Source of the DNA: Dehalococcoidia bacterium
GTDB lineage: Bacteria; Chloroflexota; Dehalococcoidia; GIF9; AB-539-J10
Length of the DNA: 64,000 bases
Reading direction: 5' to 3'
NCBI GenBank assembly: GCA_030602785.1
Contig: JAUVZB010000003.1
Coordinates: 46,295 to 110,294 of the forward strand
Program-made: the position numbers and the translations under genes
The notes under the pieces: model-generated
What the model was told of the DNA's origin: nothing
Databases searched by the model: none
The model's input: the letters and a program-made list of their open reading frames with translations, nothing else
Shown: piece after piece, positions 31,671 through 39,849 of the stretch
Position numbering within the stretch: position 1 is the stretch's first letter
How the letters are laid out: every line of letters starts with the position of its first letter

Positions 31671-32291
31671 TCAGAGTTCGACTCGCCGGGGATTGACCCT
31701 GCACTTCTCCGCAGCGACAATCGCCTGGATCTGTCGCACGGCCTCATCGATGCCGCCCTGCTGGCTGGTCAGAACGTAGTCGAACAGCGGCAATTGATCG
31801 TATTCCCCGGCTGCCTTGCCGAGGCGCACGGCGAGTTCCTTCGCCGTCTCACTACGACGATTCCGCAGTCTATGATCGAGCTCCCGTAACGAGGGAGGCC
31901 TGATGAAGACAAGCACGGCGCCCGGGACGGCCCGGCGAATCGTGGCGGCCCCCTGGACGTCCACCTTGACCACGACGTCGCTCCCCTTCTTCATCGCCTC
32001 ACTCACGGACCGGCGCGGCACGCCGTAGAAGTTGTCATAGACACTGGCCCACTCCAGCAGTTCGCCTCCCTCAATCATCTGCTGGAAGCTCTCGACAGTG
32101 ACGAAATGATAGTGCACACCGTCAATCTCGTTGGCTCGCTGTGCCCTGGTAGTTGCCGTAACGACGTACGAGAACGGATAGTGCAGTTCCTTCATGCGGT
32201 CAATGATGGCGTCCTTCCCTGCGCCGGAGGAGCCGGACACCACTAGAAGGAGGGCTGGAGGGTCTTCGGATCGGAAGTCATCGAAATCCAT
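31671..32291 (-). CDS. gmk: guanylate kinase
   Basis: Phosphorylates GMP to GDP. The 206-residue protein has the P-loop GSSGAGKD, where Asp follows the lysine as in some Chloroflexota enzymes. The GMP-binding segments TTRAQRANEIDGVHYHFV, ASVYDNFYGVPR and VKVDVQGAATIR are present. The ORF track uses a GTG at 32340-32342, 17 codons upstream; the ATG at 32289-32291 gives a family-like N-terminus, but neither start has a strong ribosome site. It follows the symporter gene in the birA operon. Confidence 0.93.
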   Translation of the reverse strand: MDFDDFRSEDPPALLLVVSGSSGAGKDAIIDRMKELHYPFSYVVTATTRAQRANEIDGVHYHFVTVESFQQMIEGGELLEWASVYDNFYGVPRRSVSEAMKKGSDVVVKVDVQGAATIRRAVPGAVLVFIRPPSLRELDHRLRNRRSETAKELAVRLGKAAGEYDQLPLFDYVLTSQQGGIDEAVRQIQAIVAAEKCRVNPRRVEL

Positions 32292-32348
32292 GACATCGTG
32301 CCAGTTGCACGCCCTCCCGGCAGGCGCGGGCTGGTGGGCCACATTGTA

Positions 32349-33734
32349 TCATGGGGCTGTGCCGCCGTTCACTCCTCCCCTGAGGACCGTGAGCAGCAGC
32401 GGAATCACGATGCTGAGACCAAGGCCGATGAGCGGCATCTGCGCCTTGAACGCAAAATCGAGGCCAGGAAGCGAACCGCAGAGCCCTGCCACTCCCCCGA
32501 CACACATACCCACAAGAGCGACGGAGCCACGAGGACGGAGCCGTCCCCCGAGCAGGCCAAGCAGAACCGGCCCGACGATGCCACCCGCAAACACTGAGTA
32601 CGCGAACATCAGCGACGCAATGACCCCCCTGAAGGACAGCGCAAGGAACAGCGCCAACAGGCCTAGCGCGGCCGTGCATACACGCGCCAGCAGGACTGCG
32701 CGCCTGTCGTCGACCGGCCGCATGCGCGCAAGTACGTCGTCAGCAAGGACAATCCCCTGCCCGAGCAGGATGCTGTCCGCGGACGACATGAGTGCCGCAA
32801 TCAGACCGACCAGGAGAACCGCAGCCACCCCGGAGGGCAGCGCGTGAGCCACGAGCCACGGCAAGGCCTCCTCGGCTACGATGCCAGGGGCAAGCGCTCT
32901 GGCAGCCAACCCCATGAACGCAACGAGACACGCGACCGGCACACTCAGCGCCGCCGCCCATAGCGCGGCCCTCCGCGCAGTAGCAGCGTCTTTCGAGGAG
33001 AATATCCTGGTGTAGATGTCCGGCCCGACGAGGTAAACGGAGCCTACCAGTACCAGCATGGTTCCCAGGTCAGCCCATCCAAAGGCCGAGCTCACCGGGA
33101 AGGAGAGGCTGCCTGGAGGCAATCCTTCAGCGAGAACGTCGATACCTCCGGCTCCGGTGAGAAGGGCTGCAACTCCAAGCGAAAGGCCCATGACAATCAT
33201 CACCGCCTGGGCCTGATCTGTGCGGATGATGGCACGCTGGCCGCCCACGACAGCGTAGACGACAAGCACTCCTGTGAAAAGGATCATCCACAGAGCGGGC
33301 GAGCCCGCACCGATAGCCGCGAGCACGCGGGCGGCGGCGACTATCTGGCCGCTCATGACTCCAGTCCAGGCCACAACGATGAGCAGCGCCGCTACGACGG
33401 ACACGCCTCTGCCGTAGAGGCGTTCCAGAAGGCCCGGCAGCGTGTAGGCATCGAACGCCCTGATTCTCGGGACAAGTGCAAGCGCCAGGACAGTCAGACC
33501 TATGGAGCCTGCGAGGCTCCACCAGACACCCGTGAGGCCTCGCTCGTACACAAGCCCGGCTACTCCGATGGTCGCCGAGCCACCAACTACGGTGGCAAGC
33601 AGTGAGCCTGCGATGCCACGAACGGACCCACGCCGACCGGCCACGAAGAACGCGTCACGGGATTCGGCCGGGCGCCTCGCGGACAGGCCAACGAGCAGGA
33701 GAAAGGCAAGGCAGGCGAGCAGTAGTAAGGTCAT
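32349..33734 (-). CDS. sodium:solute symporter family protein
   Basis: A 461-residue integral membrane protein with about 12-13 membrane segments. The LeuT-fold SSS features are visible: DAFFVAGRRGS in the first loop, VVGGSATIGVAGLVYERG, GGQRAIIRTDQAQA in the fifth segment, and LMSSADSILLGQG near segment eight, which normally contributes the sodium site. The substrate cannot be told. Its ATG abuts the birA stop (TGAATG). Placement after birA raises the possibility that it imports biotin or a related vitamin, but that is only a context guess. Confidence 0.85.
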   Translation of the reverse strand: MTLLLLACLAFLLLVGLSARRPAESRDAFFVAGRRGSVRGIAGSLLATVVGGSATIGVAGLVYERGLTGVWWSLAGSIGLTVLALALVPRIRAFDAYTLPGLLERLYGRGVSVVAALLIVVAWTGVMSGQIVAAARVLAAIGAGSPALWMILFTGVLVVYAVVGGQRAIIRTDQAQAVMIVMGLSLGVAALLTGAGGIDVLAEGLPPGSLSFPVSSAFGWADLGTMLVLVGSVYLVGPDIYTRIFSSKDAATARRAALWAAALSVPVACLVAFMGLAARALAPGIVAEEALPWLVAHALPSGVAAVLLVGLIAALMSSADSILLGQGIVLADDVLARMRPVDDRRAVLLARVCTAALGLLALFLALSFRGVIASLMFAYSVFAGGIVGPVLLGLLGGRLRPRGSVALVGMCVGGVAGLCGSLPGLDFAFKAQMPLIGLGLSIVIPLLLTVLRGGVNGGTAP

Positions 33735-34661
33735 TCAGGAATCTCTATGCGTGCAGTCACCTGCCACTATTTCCACCACACTCCCGTCAGCTTGACGAAC
33801 CAGGAGGGCCCCCGTGTTGTCGATGTCCAGTGCCATGCCCACCACGGGTTCGCGCCCACCGGCAATCGAGACCTCACGCCCTGGCGTGACCGCGCACCGA
33901 CGCCACTCGTCCAGCGTGGCTGCGTCACCGAGCAGGGAGAGTCGAGCAAGAATCCCCTCTACAATAACTCTCACGAGCTTCTTCCTGTCCACGGGTGCCC
34001 CGAGAAGCTCAGCGAGGGAAACGGCGCCGGTCTGAACCCCACCCACCAGCGCGTTGGCGTTCAAGCCGATGCCGACATTCACATAGTGAACAGCATCGCA
34101 CTCAGCTTCCATCTCTGCCAGGATGCCACAGACTTTTCGGCCCGAGATAAGCACATCGTTCGGCCATTTCACCTGCGCTGGAAGCCCGTATAGCGACTCG
34201 ATGGCCGCCGCCACGGCGACGGACGCCGTGAGACTGATGCGCGGCGCCAGTGCGGGCGCGACCGCGGGGCGTGTCACCAGCGTCATGTAGACTCCACCGA
34301 CAGGAGAGGCCCACGACCGGTCAAGCCTGCCTCTTCCAGCCGTCTGCCGTTCCGCAATAATCAGCGTGCCGTTCTCGGCGCCTCTGCGCGCCAGCGCGCG
34401 GGCCAATCGCATGGTGGAGTCAATCGTGTCGACATGGTGGACACGCGATTCCCAACCAGGGAACTCTCCCGGAAGCAGGGCATCGGGTGCCGACTCGAGC
34501 CTGTATCCTTTCGCAGATGCGGCTATCTCATACCCCTGCTTCCTGAGCTCCTGGACCTGCTTCCAGACAGCCACACGGGAGATGCCGAGTTGCCTGCCAA
34601 TGGTTCCCCCCGAGACATCGCCACCATGCCTCCTCAGAGCCGCCAGAACCGAATATCGCAT
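33735..34661 (-). CDS. birA: biotin protein ligase / biotin operon repressor BirA
   Basis: A 308-residue bifunctional protein. Residues 1-60 form a winged helix (GGTIGRQLGISRVAVWKQVQELRKQGY), so it can act as a repressor as well as a ligase. The ligase domain has STMRLARAL, QTAGRGRLDRSWASPVGGVYMT and VKWPNDVLI; a small C-terminal domain follows. It attaches biotin to carboxyl-carrier proteins via biotinyl-5'-AMP. A palindromic operator sits on its own start codon, so it is almost certainly autoregulated. Confidence 0.95.
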   Translation of the reverse strand: MRYSVLAALRRHGGDVSGGTIGRQLGISRVAVWKQVQELRKQGYEIAASAKGYRLESAPDALLPGEFPGWESRVHHVDTIDSTMRLARALARRGAENGTLIIAERQTAGRGRLDRSWASPVGGVYMTLVTRPAVAPALAPRISLTASVAVAAAIESLYGLPAQVKWPNDVLISGRKVCGILAEMEAECDAVHYVNVGIGLNANALVGGVQTGAVSLAELLGAPVDRKKLVRVIVEGILARLSLLGDAATLDEWRRCAVTPGREVSIAGGREPVVGMALDIDNTGALLVRQADGSVVEIVAGDCTHRDS

Positions 34662-34692
34662 CGTTAACCTACTCCAACGGCAAGGTTAACGA
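34661..34692. promoter_or_regulatory. BirA operator (biotin box)
   Basis: TCGTTAACCT-N12-AGGTTAACGA is a perfect 10-bp inverted repeat. Counted as GTTAACC-N14-GGTTAAC it matches the known BirA operator form. It begins at the first base of the birA start codon and covers the presumed promoter, so bound BirA would block its own transcription. Confidence 0.85.
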
Positions 34693-34745
34693 CACGGCCG
34701 TCAACTGTCAATCTCTCTCTGCACGGTTCCGCCCCGTGCCACCGG

Positions 34746-34775
34746 TGGACAAGCAGCCCCCGGAGTGGGTATGAT
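34746..34775 (+). promoter_or_regulatory. putative promoter of the MBL-fold gene
   Basis: TGGACA (34746-34751), 18 bp, TATGAT (34770-34775). The gene starts 15 bp later, leaving a leader of about 9 nt. Confidence 0.5.
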
Positions 34776-34790
34776 TCGTCTGCCTCAGTC

Positions 34791-35438
34791 ATGGAAATTA
34801 CCTGGTCCGGACACTCCTGCTTCACCCTCAAAGGGAAAGGCGTCACTCTGGTCATTGACCCGTGCCCGCCCGAGTACGGATGCGTGTCCAGATGGGGCAC
34901 TCCTCAAGCCGTACTGGTGAGCCACGCCCACCACGGCCACTCCTTCACTGCCGATATTCCCGGCGCACCGCACCTCTTCCAGGGAGCGGGTGAGTATGAG
35001 ATAGGCGGCGCGTTCATCACGGGTATCGGCACATTTCACGACGACGAGAACGGCACGGAGCGCGGCAACAATACTGTCTATGTCATAGAGATGGAAGGGC
35101 TCACGCTCTGCCACCTCGGCGACCTTGGACACCCGTTGGCCGGTCACACACTCAGAGACGTCGGCAAGGTTGACGTGCTGTTCGTGCCGGCAGGCGGCGT
35201 GACGACACTCAGCGTGTCCGAAGCACGGTCGCTGGCCCGTTCGGTCCAGGCGCGCTACATACTCCCCATGCACTACCGCACAGGCGATGCACGAAGCGAA
35301 CTGGAGCCGATCGAAACGTTCCTCACGGCCATGGGCGTGCAGCAAGCGGAGTCAAGGGCGAAGCTCTCGGTAAGCCCCACGAACCTCCCGCTGGACCCAC
35401 AGGTCCTCGTCCTTTCCTGTGAGACGCGCGCCGGATAG
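34791..35438 (+). CDS. MBL-fold metal-dependent hydrolase (UlaG-like)
   Basis: A 215-residue metallo-beta-lactamase-fold protein of the short UlaG/YtkL-like group. It opens MEITWSGHSCF and has VSHAHHGHS, a variant of the HxHxDH zinc motif with Gly in place of Asp. LCHLGDLGHPL supplies the bridging aspartate, and LPMHYRTGD the last histidine. Substrates in this group are phosphoesters or lactones, but this one is unknown. It is divergent from birA, with the BirA operator in the shared region. Confidence 0.85.
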   Translation: MEITWSGHSCFTLKGKGVTLVIDPCPPEYGCVSRWGTPQAVLVSHAHHGHSFTADIPGAPHLFQGAGEYEIGGAFITGIGTFHDDENGTERGNNTVYVIEMEGLTLCHLGDLGHPLAGHTLRDVGKVDVLFVPAGGVTTLSVSEARSLARSVQARYILPMHYRTGDARSELEPIETFLTAMGVQQAESRAKLSVSPTNLPLDPQVLVLSCETRAG

Positions 35439-35473
35439 CGGCATTGCTCCCGGACCGCTGCTTTTCCCTGCCT

Positions 35474-35502
35474 TTGACAACCTGAAATGGCCCTCCTACA
35501 AT
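35474..35502 (+). promoter_or_regulatory. promoter of the zinc-ribbon coiled-coil gene
   Basis: TTGACA (35474-35479), 17 bp, TACAAT (35497-35502). The ATG at 35513 is 10 nt after the -10, so the leader would be about 4 nt and no Shine-Dalgarno is present. Confidence 0.7.
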
Positions 35503-35512
35503 TGCCGCACCC

Positions 35513-36208
35513 ATGAGCGTTGCATCGCGTCTCTACCAGCTTCAGGAGACAGACTCGCACCTCCGGGAAAAGCTTCGCTTCCTCAAGGATGCTGTTGCGC
35601 GGCTGGAGCATAACGAAGAACTCTCGCTGGCCGCCGCAGAACTTGCCACACAGCAAGACGGCCTGGAGCAGGCCCGCAAGCAGCAACGGCAGCTCGACTG
35701 GGAAGTTGACGACCTCACCGCCAAGATACTGGCTGTCAACGGCAAGCTGTACGGCGGGAGTGTCCAGAACCCCAAAGAGCTGATGAACCTGGAGCAAGAC
35801 GTGCAGGGGCTCAAGAGACACCTCAAGGTTAGGGAGGAGGTTCTTCTTGACGCGATGGGAGTCGCCGAGTCGTCCGAGGCCGGCGTTGGCTCTCTGCGGA
35901 AGCAGGTAGAGGAACTCACGGCCGCGTGGGAGCACGAGCGGGAGAGTCTGAGGCTTCAGAAGGACAACGCCGAATTGGAGATAGAACGGCTCACGCAGTC
36001 GCGCAACCTGCTCCGCAGCGAGATCGGGCCCGATGCTACGGGCCTCTACGACCAGCTCTCACGGGCAAAGGGCGCGGCCGTCGTCAAAGTGGAACTTGGA
36101 CGCTGCACGGGCTGCAATCTGACAATCCCGACCGGTCAATGGCAGAAGGCGCGGGCCGGTGAGATGGTTGGATGCGGGAGCTGTGGACGTATCCTCTACG
36201 TCGAGTAG
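35513..36208 (+). CDS. coiled-coil protein with C-terminal zinc ribbon (CT398-like)
   Basis: A 231-residue protein. Residues 10-175 are a long antiparallel coiled coil rich in Leu, Glu, Gln and Arg. The C-terminus has a four-cysteine zinc ribbon, CTGCNLTIPTGQ followed by VGCGSCGRILYVE. This layout is the CT398/zf-RING_7 family, proposed to act with RNA polymerase or in flagellar or secretion contexts elsewhere; its role here is unknown. The ORFs shown in other frames are shadows. It ends 46 bp before RNase P RNA. Confidence 0.85.
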   Translation: MSVASRLYQLQETDSHLREKLRFLKDAVARLEHNEELSLAAAELATQQDGLEQARKQQRQLDWEVDDLTAKILAVNGKLYGGSVQNPKELMNLEQDVQGLKRHLKVREEVLLDAMGVAESSEAGVGSLRKQVEELTAAWEHERESLRLQKDNAELEIERLTQSRNLLRSEIGPDATGLYDQLSRAKGAAVVKVELGRCTGCNLTIPTGQWQKARAGEMVGCGSCGRILYVE

Positions 36209-36218
36209 CACGCCCGGG

Positions 36219-36248
36219 TTGACCTCCATTCCAGAACAGCCTTACACT
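36219..36248 (+). promoter_or_regulatory. promoter of rnpB
   Basis: TTGACC (36219-36224), 18 bp, TACACT (36243-36248). Seven bases later, at 36255, the P1 stem of RNase P RNA begins. Confidence 0.65.
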
Positions 36249-36254
36249 TTGTCC

Positions 36255-36650
36255 GGGGCTGGTAGACTGGGTGGCTGCTCCGCGTCGAGAACGCGGGGAG
36301 GAAAGTCCGGGCTCCACCGAGCAGGGTGCTGGGTAACACCCAGGAGGGGTAACCCTACGGAAAGTGCCACAGAAACATACCGCTTGCCTCGGCAAGCAAG
36401 GGTGAAATGGCGAGGTAAGAGCTCACCGGCAGCCGGGAGACCGGCTGGACGGGCAAACCCCACCCGGAGCAAGACCAAATAGAGGGGCAGGGCCATAACC
36501 CCGTGACCTCGTGTCACAGGCAACTGGTCTGCAGTGCTCGGCTGAGGCCCCCGGGTTGGTTGCTTGACCTTGGTGGCAACATCAGGGCTAGATGGATGGC
36601 CACCACCCTCTCAGAGGGTACAGAACCCGGCTTATAGGTCTGCCAGCCCC
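36255..36650 (+). ncRNA. rnpB: RNase P RNA, bacterial class A
   Basis: The catalytic RNA of tRNA 5' processing, about 396 nt. The hallmark blocks appear in order: GAGGAAAGTCCGGGCTCC, GGGTGAAATGGCGAGGTAAG with GAGCTCACCG, GACGGGCAAACCC, AGATGGATGGCCACC and CAGAACCCGGCTTATAGGTC. P1 is formed by GGGGCTGGTAGAC at the 5' end and GTCTGCCAGCCCC at the 3' end, pairing over 13 bp with one G-U. ORFs predicted across this region are artefacts. Confidence 0.97.
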
Positions 36651-36789
36651 CTCCTTCCACGAACGATTGAGGGTCTCTCGACCTTCTGAGTTCCGCATGG
36701 CGAACTGACTCTATCCACGCACATCGTGGGTGCCAAGGGGTGAGGTGGATTGAGGCCGGCGGGTGGCGGCGGTTGGCGCGGTGGGTAGT

Positions 36790-36898
36790 CTGGTCCGGGG
36801 AATGCGGCACAAGAACCCCTGAAATGCTCATCATCTGCTGGATGCTGGGCCCGGCGCCTGGCGTCGGGGAGAGAGACAATTATGGTGTCCCCGGAACT
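36790..36898. repeat. diverged ~109-bp repeat, left of the fic gene
   Basis: Copy 1 of a pair flanking fic. It begins CTGGTCCGGGGAATGCGGCAC and ends TATGGTGTCCCCGGAACT. Its ends contain TCCGGGGA and TCCCCGGA, so it has short terminal inverted repeats. The end sequence recalls widespread REP-like intergenic elements. About 140 bp of otherwise unassigned sequence lie between RNase P RNA and this copy. Confidence 0.7.
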
Positions 36899-36963
36899 TC
36901 GGAACTCTAGCGCTCACCGACCATGGACATGTGTTGGGACAATGTCCGCTGGAATGTCCCCCC

Positions 36964-36993
36964 TTGTCCAGCTACGGCTCACTCTGCTACAAT
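36964..36993 (+). promoter_or_regulatory. putative promoter of fic
   Basis: TTGTCC (36964-36969), 18 bp, TACAAT (36988-36993), about 40 bp before the fic ATG. Confidence 0.5.
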
Positions 36994-37033
36994 TCCTAGA
37001 CAATGTCCTAGTCTTTGTTTCGGAGGCAGCGGA

Positions 37034-38185
37034 ATGTCACCACAATGGTCGGTCAGTTTCGATATGCATGTTGGAGTTGACTGTCGCGAGGTCATCGCCC
37101 TTGTTGCAGAGTGCACGGCAATGGCTGCTGTGATTCGCGCCATTCCTCTAACTCCAGGAAGGCAACAACGCATCGACCGTCTGAACATACTGCGCGCGGT
37201 GAGAGGAACGACGGGCATCGAGGGTGTCGACTTGACCGAGGAGGAAGTGGGACAAATACTCGCCACTGAGCGCAGGGCACGGTCGCTATCTCCAACGAGA
37301 GAACGTGAGGAGAAAGAAGTCCAGAACGCAAACACTCTCATGCACTACGTGGCAAGACTACTATCAGCCAATCCTGGCTACCCCCTCAGCGAAACCGTCA
37401 TTTGCAAGTTCCACGAGATCCTCACAAAGGGAATTGATTATCTTCACAACACACCTGGACGGTACCGCACATTCTCTGTGAACGCCGGCGACTACGTTCC
37501 GCCGCGTGAAGCTGAGGACGTGAGAAGACTCATGAAGGAGTTTGTCGAATGGTTCAACCAGGGGCCACCTGCCGGGTGGCCCCCAATCGTCCAAGCTCTT
37601 GTGGCTCATTTCTACTTGGTCAGCATCCATCCATTCGGTGACGGCAATGGGCGAACGTCAAGGGCTGTCGAGAGCTTCCTGCTCTACAAGGCCGGCGTGA
37701 ACGCACGTGGGTTCTATTCCCTGGCTAACTACTACTACCAGGATAGAGCCGGATATGTCCGACACCTGGACGCCGTCCGTTTCGAGACGAATGGCGACTT
37801 GACGCCTTTTGTCCTGTTCGCCCTGCGAGGTCTGAAGAGCGAACTCGCCCACGTCCACCAGATGGTCTTGGAGGCGGTCAGTTTCTACGCCTTCCGAGAC
37901 CTCGCCAGGGAATGGCTCCATGACAAGCTGGGCAGCAAGTCAGGCCAACGTATGCTCGAGTTGGTCATGGGTCTTGCGGAGTCCGTAGTGCCGGTGAGTG
38001 ATATTCGGGACGGAGGTCATCCGCTTTCGCGCCCGTACCGCAACATGACACCAAAGACCCTGACCAGAGACCTCAACTACTTGAAGGGACTCGGGCTTAT
38101 TGCTATCGAAGACGGCAAGGTTCGCAACAGGCTCGAGTTGATGGGCAGCTACCTTCCAGAGAGCCAGTTGGCGAGGGCCCTCTGA
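37034..38185 (+). CDS. Fic family protein (class II, AMPylase-type)
   Basis: A 383-residue protein. The Fic core motif HPFGDGNGRT is complete with catalytic H199, so nucleotidyl transfer to a protein hydroxyl is expected. An N-terminal inhibitory motif TTGIEG (T59-E63-G64) fits [S/T]xxxE[G/N] on a helix before the Fic domain, which defines class II self-inhibited Fic proteins. The C-terminal ~100 residues look like a winged helix (MTPKTLTRDLNYLKGLGLI). GGAGG lies 7 bp before the ATG at 37034; the ORF-track start adds 37 unlikely residues. It sits between two diverged repeats, suggesting acquisition as a unit. Confidence 0.92.
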   Translation: MSPQWSVSFDMHVGVDCREVIALVAECTAMAAVIRAIPLTPGRQQRIDRLNILRAVRGTTGIEGVDLTEEEVGQILATERRARSLSPTREREEKEVQNANTLMHYVARLLSANPGYPLSETVICKFHEILTKGIDYLHNTPGRYRTFSVNAGDYVPPREAEDVRRLMKEFVEWFNQGPPAGWPPIVQALVAHFYLVSIHPFGDGNGRTSRAVESFLLYKAGVNARGFYSLANYYYQDRAGYVRHLDAVRFETNGDLTPFVLFALRGLKSELAHVHQMVLEAVSFYAFRDLAREWLHDKLGSKSGQRMLELVMGLAESVVPVSDIRDGGHPLSRPYRNMTPKTLTRDLNYLKGLGLIAIEDGKVRNRLELMGSYLPESQLARAL

Positions 38186-38333
38186 AGCCTTGGCAGACCG
38201 GTGGGTCCCCCAAGTCGCTCTAGTGTCCCTTGGCAGTACAATGCATCCGGCACTTCCTGTAGCTCAGGCCCCAGCACAAGTTACGGCTTGCGTCGGTCCG
38301 GCGACTGCCGGGCCCCTTCTTGTCCTACGGGGC

Positions 38334-38441
38334 CTGGTCCGGGAAATGCGGCACAACAGTCCTTGCGATTCCTGCGATTTGCTGGTTGCCGGCGTGGCGC
38401 GTGGAGTTGCGGCGAGAGATGAGTATGGTGTGCCCGGAACT
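38334..38441. repeat. diverged ~108-bp repeat, right of the fic gene
   Basis: Copy 2, in the same orientation as copy 1. The first 23 bases differ from copy 1 at one position and the last 18 at one position; the middle has diverged. The intergenic stretch 38186-38510 otherwise holds nothing I can assign. Confidence 0.7.
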
Positions 38442-38510
38442 AAGGCCTGGAGTACTGTTTAGGCGCTTGTTATCCTTCTATACCTGTATCTTGTAACCTA
38501 ATCAACAGGG

Positions 38511-38702
38511 GTGATAACGAAGCGGAAAACCATCGGACTGAGATTCCTTCTTGGTATAGCAGCGATTGCCTGCGGGCTAGCTGTCCAAGTCTTTGGCGCA
38601 TTCATCACTAAGCTAATAGGTCTCCCATTCATGGATGTGTTGTTTACCGTTGCAGGATTTGGGGTGATGGGTTTCCTAGTATATAGGTGGGCGATAAGAT
38701 GA
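38511..38702 (+). CDS. small hypothetical membrane protein
   Basis: A 63-residue protein with a short basic N-terminus and two hydrophobic segments (IGLRFLLGIAAIACGLAVQVFG and FMDVLFTVAGFGVMGFLVYRW). It starts with GTG and has a poor ribosome site. Its stop overlaps the next gene's ATG (ATGA), so the two are coupled. No family is recognised. The local base composition is more AT-rich than the surroundings. Confidence 0.55.
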   Translation: MITKRKTIGLRFLLGIAAIACGLAVQVFGAFITKLIGLPFMDVLFTVAGFGVMGFLVYRWAIR

Positions 38703-39031
38703 CTAACCGACTTGCCATAGCGATGATAGTCATCCTTGGCTTTGGTATAGCAGGGATTGTCGGTTACACTTTTGGCATTCAGAATAGAGCAACCGATACT
38801 GCCCCTACTCCGAGAGCAATGTCTACAGAGACAGAGCCTACACCCAGACCGCCTCAGGTGCTAGAGAAGAATATTACAGTCCCCTACTATTTGTGGTTAG
38901 ACCAACAAGCACGTGAAGAGGCACTCGACAAAGGTACTTTCCGATTCCAAGTGGAAGGTGGCAGTGAGATGCCCCCACCGTTCGCCGGACCACATCCCCA
39001 CCGAGATGGCTGTGGGCCAGCAACGGGATAG
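38699..39031 (+). CDS. hypothetical secreted or membrane-anchored protein, probably truncated
   Basis: A 110-residue protein. Residues 5-28 are an uncleaved signal anchor (AIAMIVILGFGIAGIVGYTFGI), followed by a Thr/Pro linker and a short soluble part (YLWLDQQAREEALDKGTFRF). The last ~25 residues, rich in Pro, His and Gly, overlap the 3' end of the TIR gene on the opposite strand by 145 bp. I suspect the original C-terminus was lost and the frame now runs into foreign DNA. Function unknown. Confidence 0.5.
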   Translation: MTNRLAIAMIVILGFGIAGIVGYTFGIQNRATDTAPTPRAMSTETEPTPRPPQVLEKNITVPYYLWLDQQAREEALDKGTFRFQVEGGSEMPPPFAGPHPHRDGCGPATG

Positions 39032-39573
39032 GCTATCCTCCAATAGGTAATCTCACCGAAGCGGGGCCTGAATTCGATTGCAGTGGCACTGTCATCTCCA
39101 AGGTATGGTCGATGCACCCTCGTCACAATCGGAGATTGCAGGTGTATGGTCCGTCGCGGAGGCCGACTTTCTATGGCAGAGCGGACTTCCTCAATCCAGT
39201 CCGGGTTTGCCAAGTTGACGCACAATCGCACCTTGAGTGGCAATGGCACATCTCTGATTGACACTTGGTGAAGCAGTCCAATGAGAGGAAATTCCTCTCC
39301 CTTGGCTTCCAGGGCTCTATCCAGAGCATAGGCCAGTTCTTCCTTGCAGGCCTGGCTTGACAGGCTATGAGGCGTGATGAGGTAAGCCCAACCTGCAAGA
39401 GCTTCGCTGGATATCTTCTCGGCGAGCTGTTCCCACAACTTCCGGCCTGGCACAAGAGCAATTCTGTCGTACAGTGCAGGAATACCGGCAGCTACCAATT
39501 GCTGAACGAGATAGTCAAAGTCTCCCTCGGCATTATCTATCCATGCATATGTTATCCACAACGGAGTTGACAT
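38887..39573 (-). CDS. TIR domain protein
   Basis: A 228-residue protein whose first ~135 residues are a TIR domain. It opens PLWITYAWIDN, then has a BB-loop-like GRKLWEQL and LITPHSLSSQACKEELAYAL, with E79 at the position of the catalytic glutamate of NAD-cleaving TIRs. Bacterial TIR proteins commonly hydrolyse NAD or make signalling nucleotides in anti-phage defence. No partner sensor is fused. GGAGC lies 8 bp before the ATG, and a TATAAT is 72 bp upstream. The final ~35 residues look non-native and overlap the convergent gene. Confidence 0.8.
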   Translation of the reverse strand: MSTPLWITYAWIDNAEGDFDYLVQQLVAAGIPALYDRIALVPGRKLWEQLAEKISSEALAGWAYLITPHSLSSQACKEELAYALDRALEAKGEEFPLIGLLHQVSIRDVPLPLKVRLCVNLANPDWIEEVRSAIESRPPRRTIHLQSPIVTRVHRPYLGDDSATAIEFRPRFGEITYWRIAYPVAGPQPSRWGCGPANGGGISLPPSTWNRKVPLSSASSRACWSNHK

Positions 39574-39849
39574 GAACGTTGCTCCAATGCCTCTGTGAGG
39601 TGACGCAGTTGAACCAGCCTCTGGCTCCTCCAGGACCTAGTACCATTATAGAACCTCGCTCCCACCAAGCGAGCGGTAGACCAGACAAAGCCACTGACAA
39701 ACGTGTCATCCTGCCGCGCTGTCGGAGGCAACCTGATAGCAGCCAATCGGACTACATGGTCTTGGACGGCTACTGAAGGTTGGGGGTCAAGTGCCAGTAG
39801 GCCTTGAAGACTAGTGGCCAGAAAGCGCTTACTGTGCTTAGCTGGCATC
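39574..39849. other. 276-bp intergenic stretch upstream of the TIR gene
   Basis: No supported gene. A TATAAT (39645-39650, minus strand) could drive the TIR gene. The 101-residue minus-strand ORF overlapping the TIR start has no recognisable sequence. Confidence 0.45.

Noticed and set aside
32340-32342. GTG start for gmk
   Set aside because: It adds 17 residues not typical of the family and has no ribosome site; kept only as an alternative.
36084-36879. ORFs on both strands over 36.1-36.9 kb
   Set aside because: They overlap RNase P RNA, which is identified by several conserved blocks.
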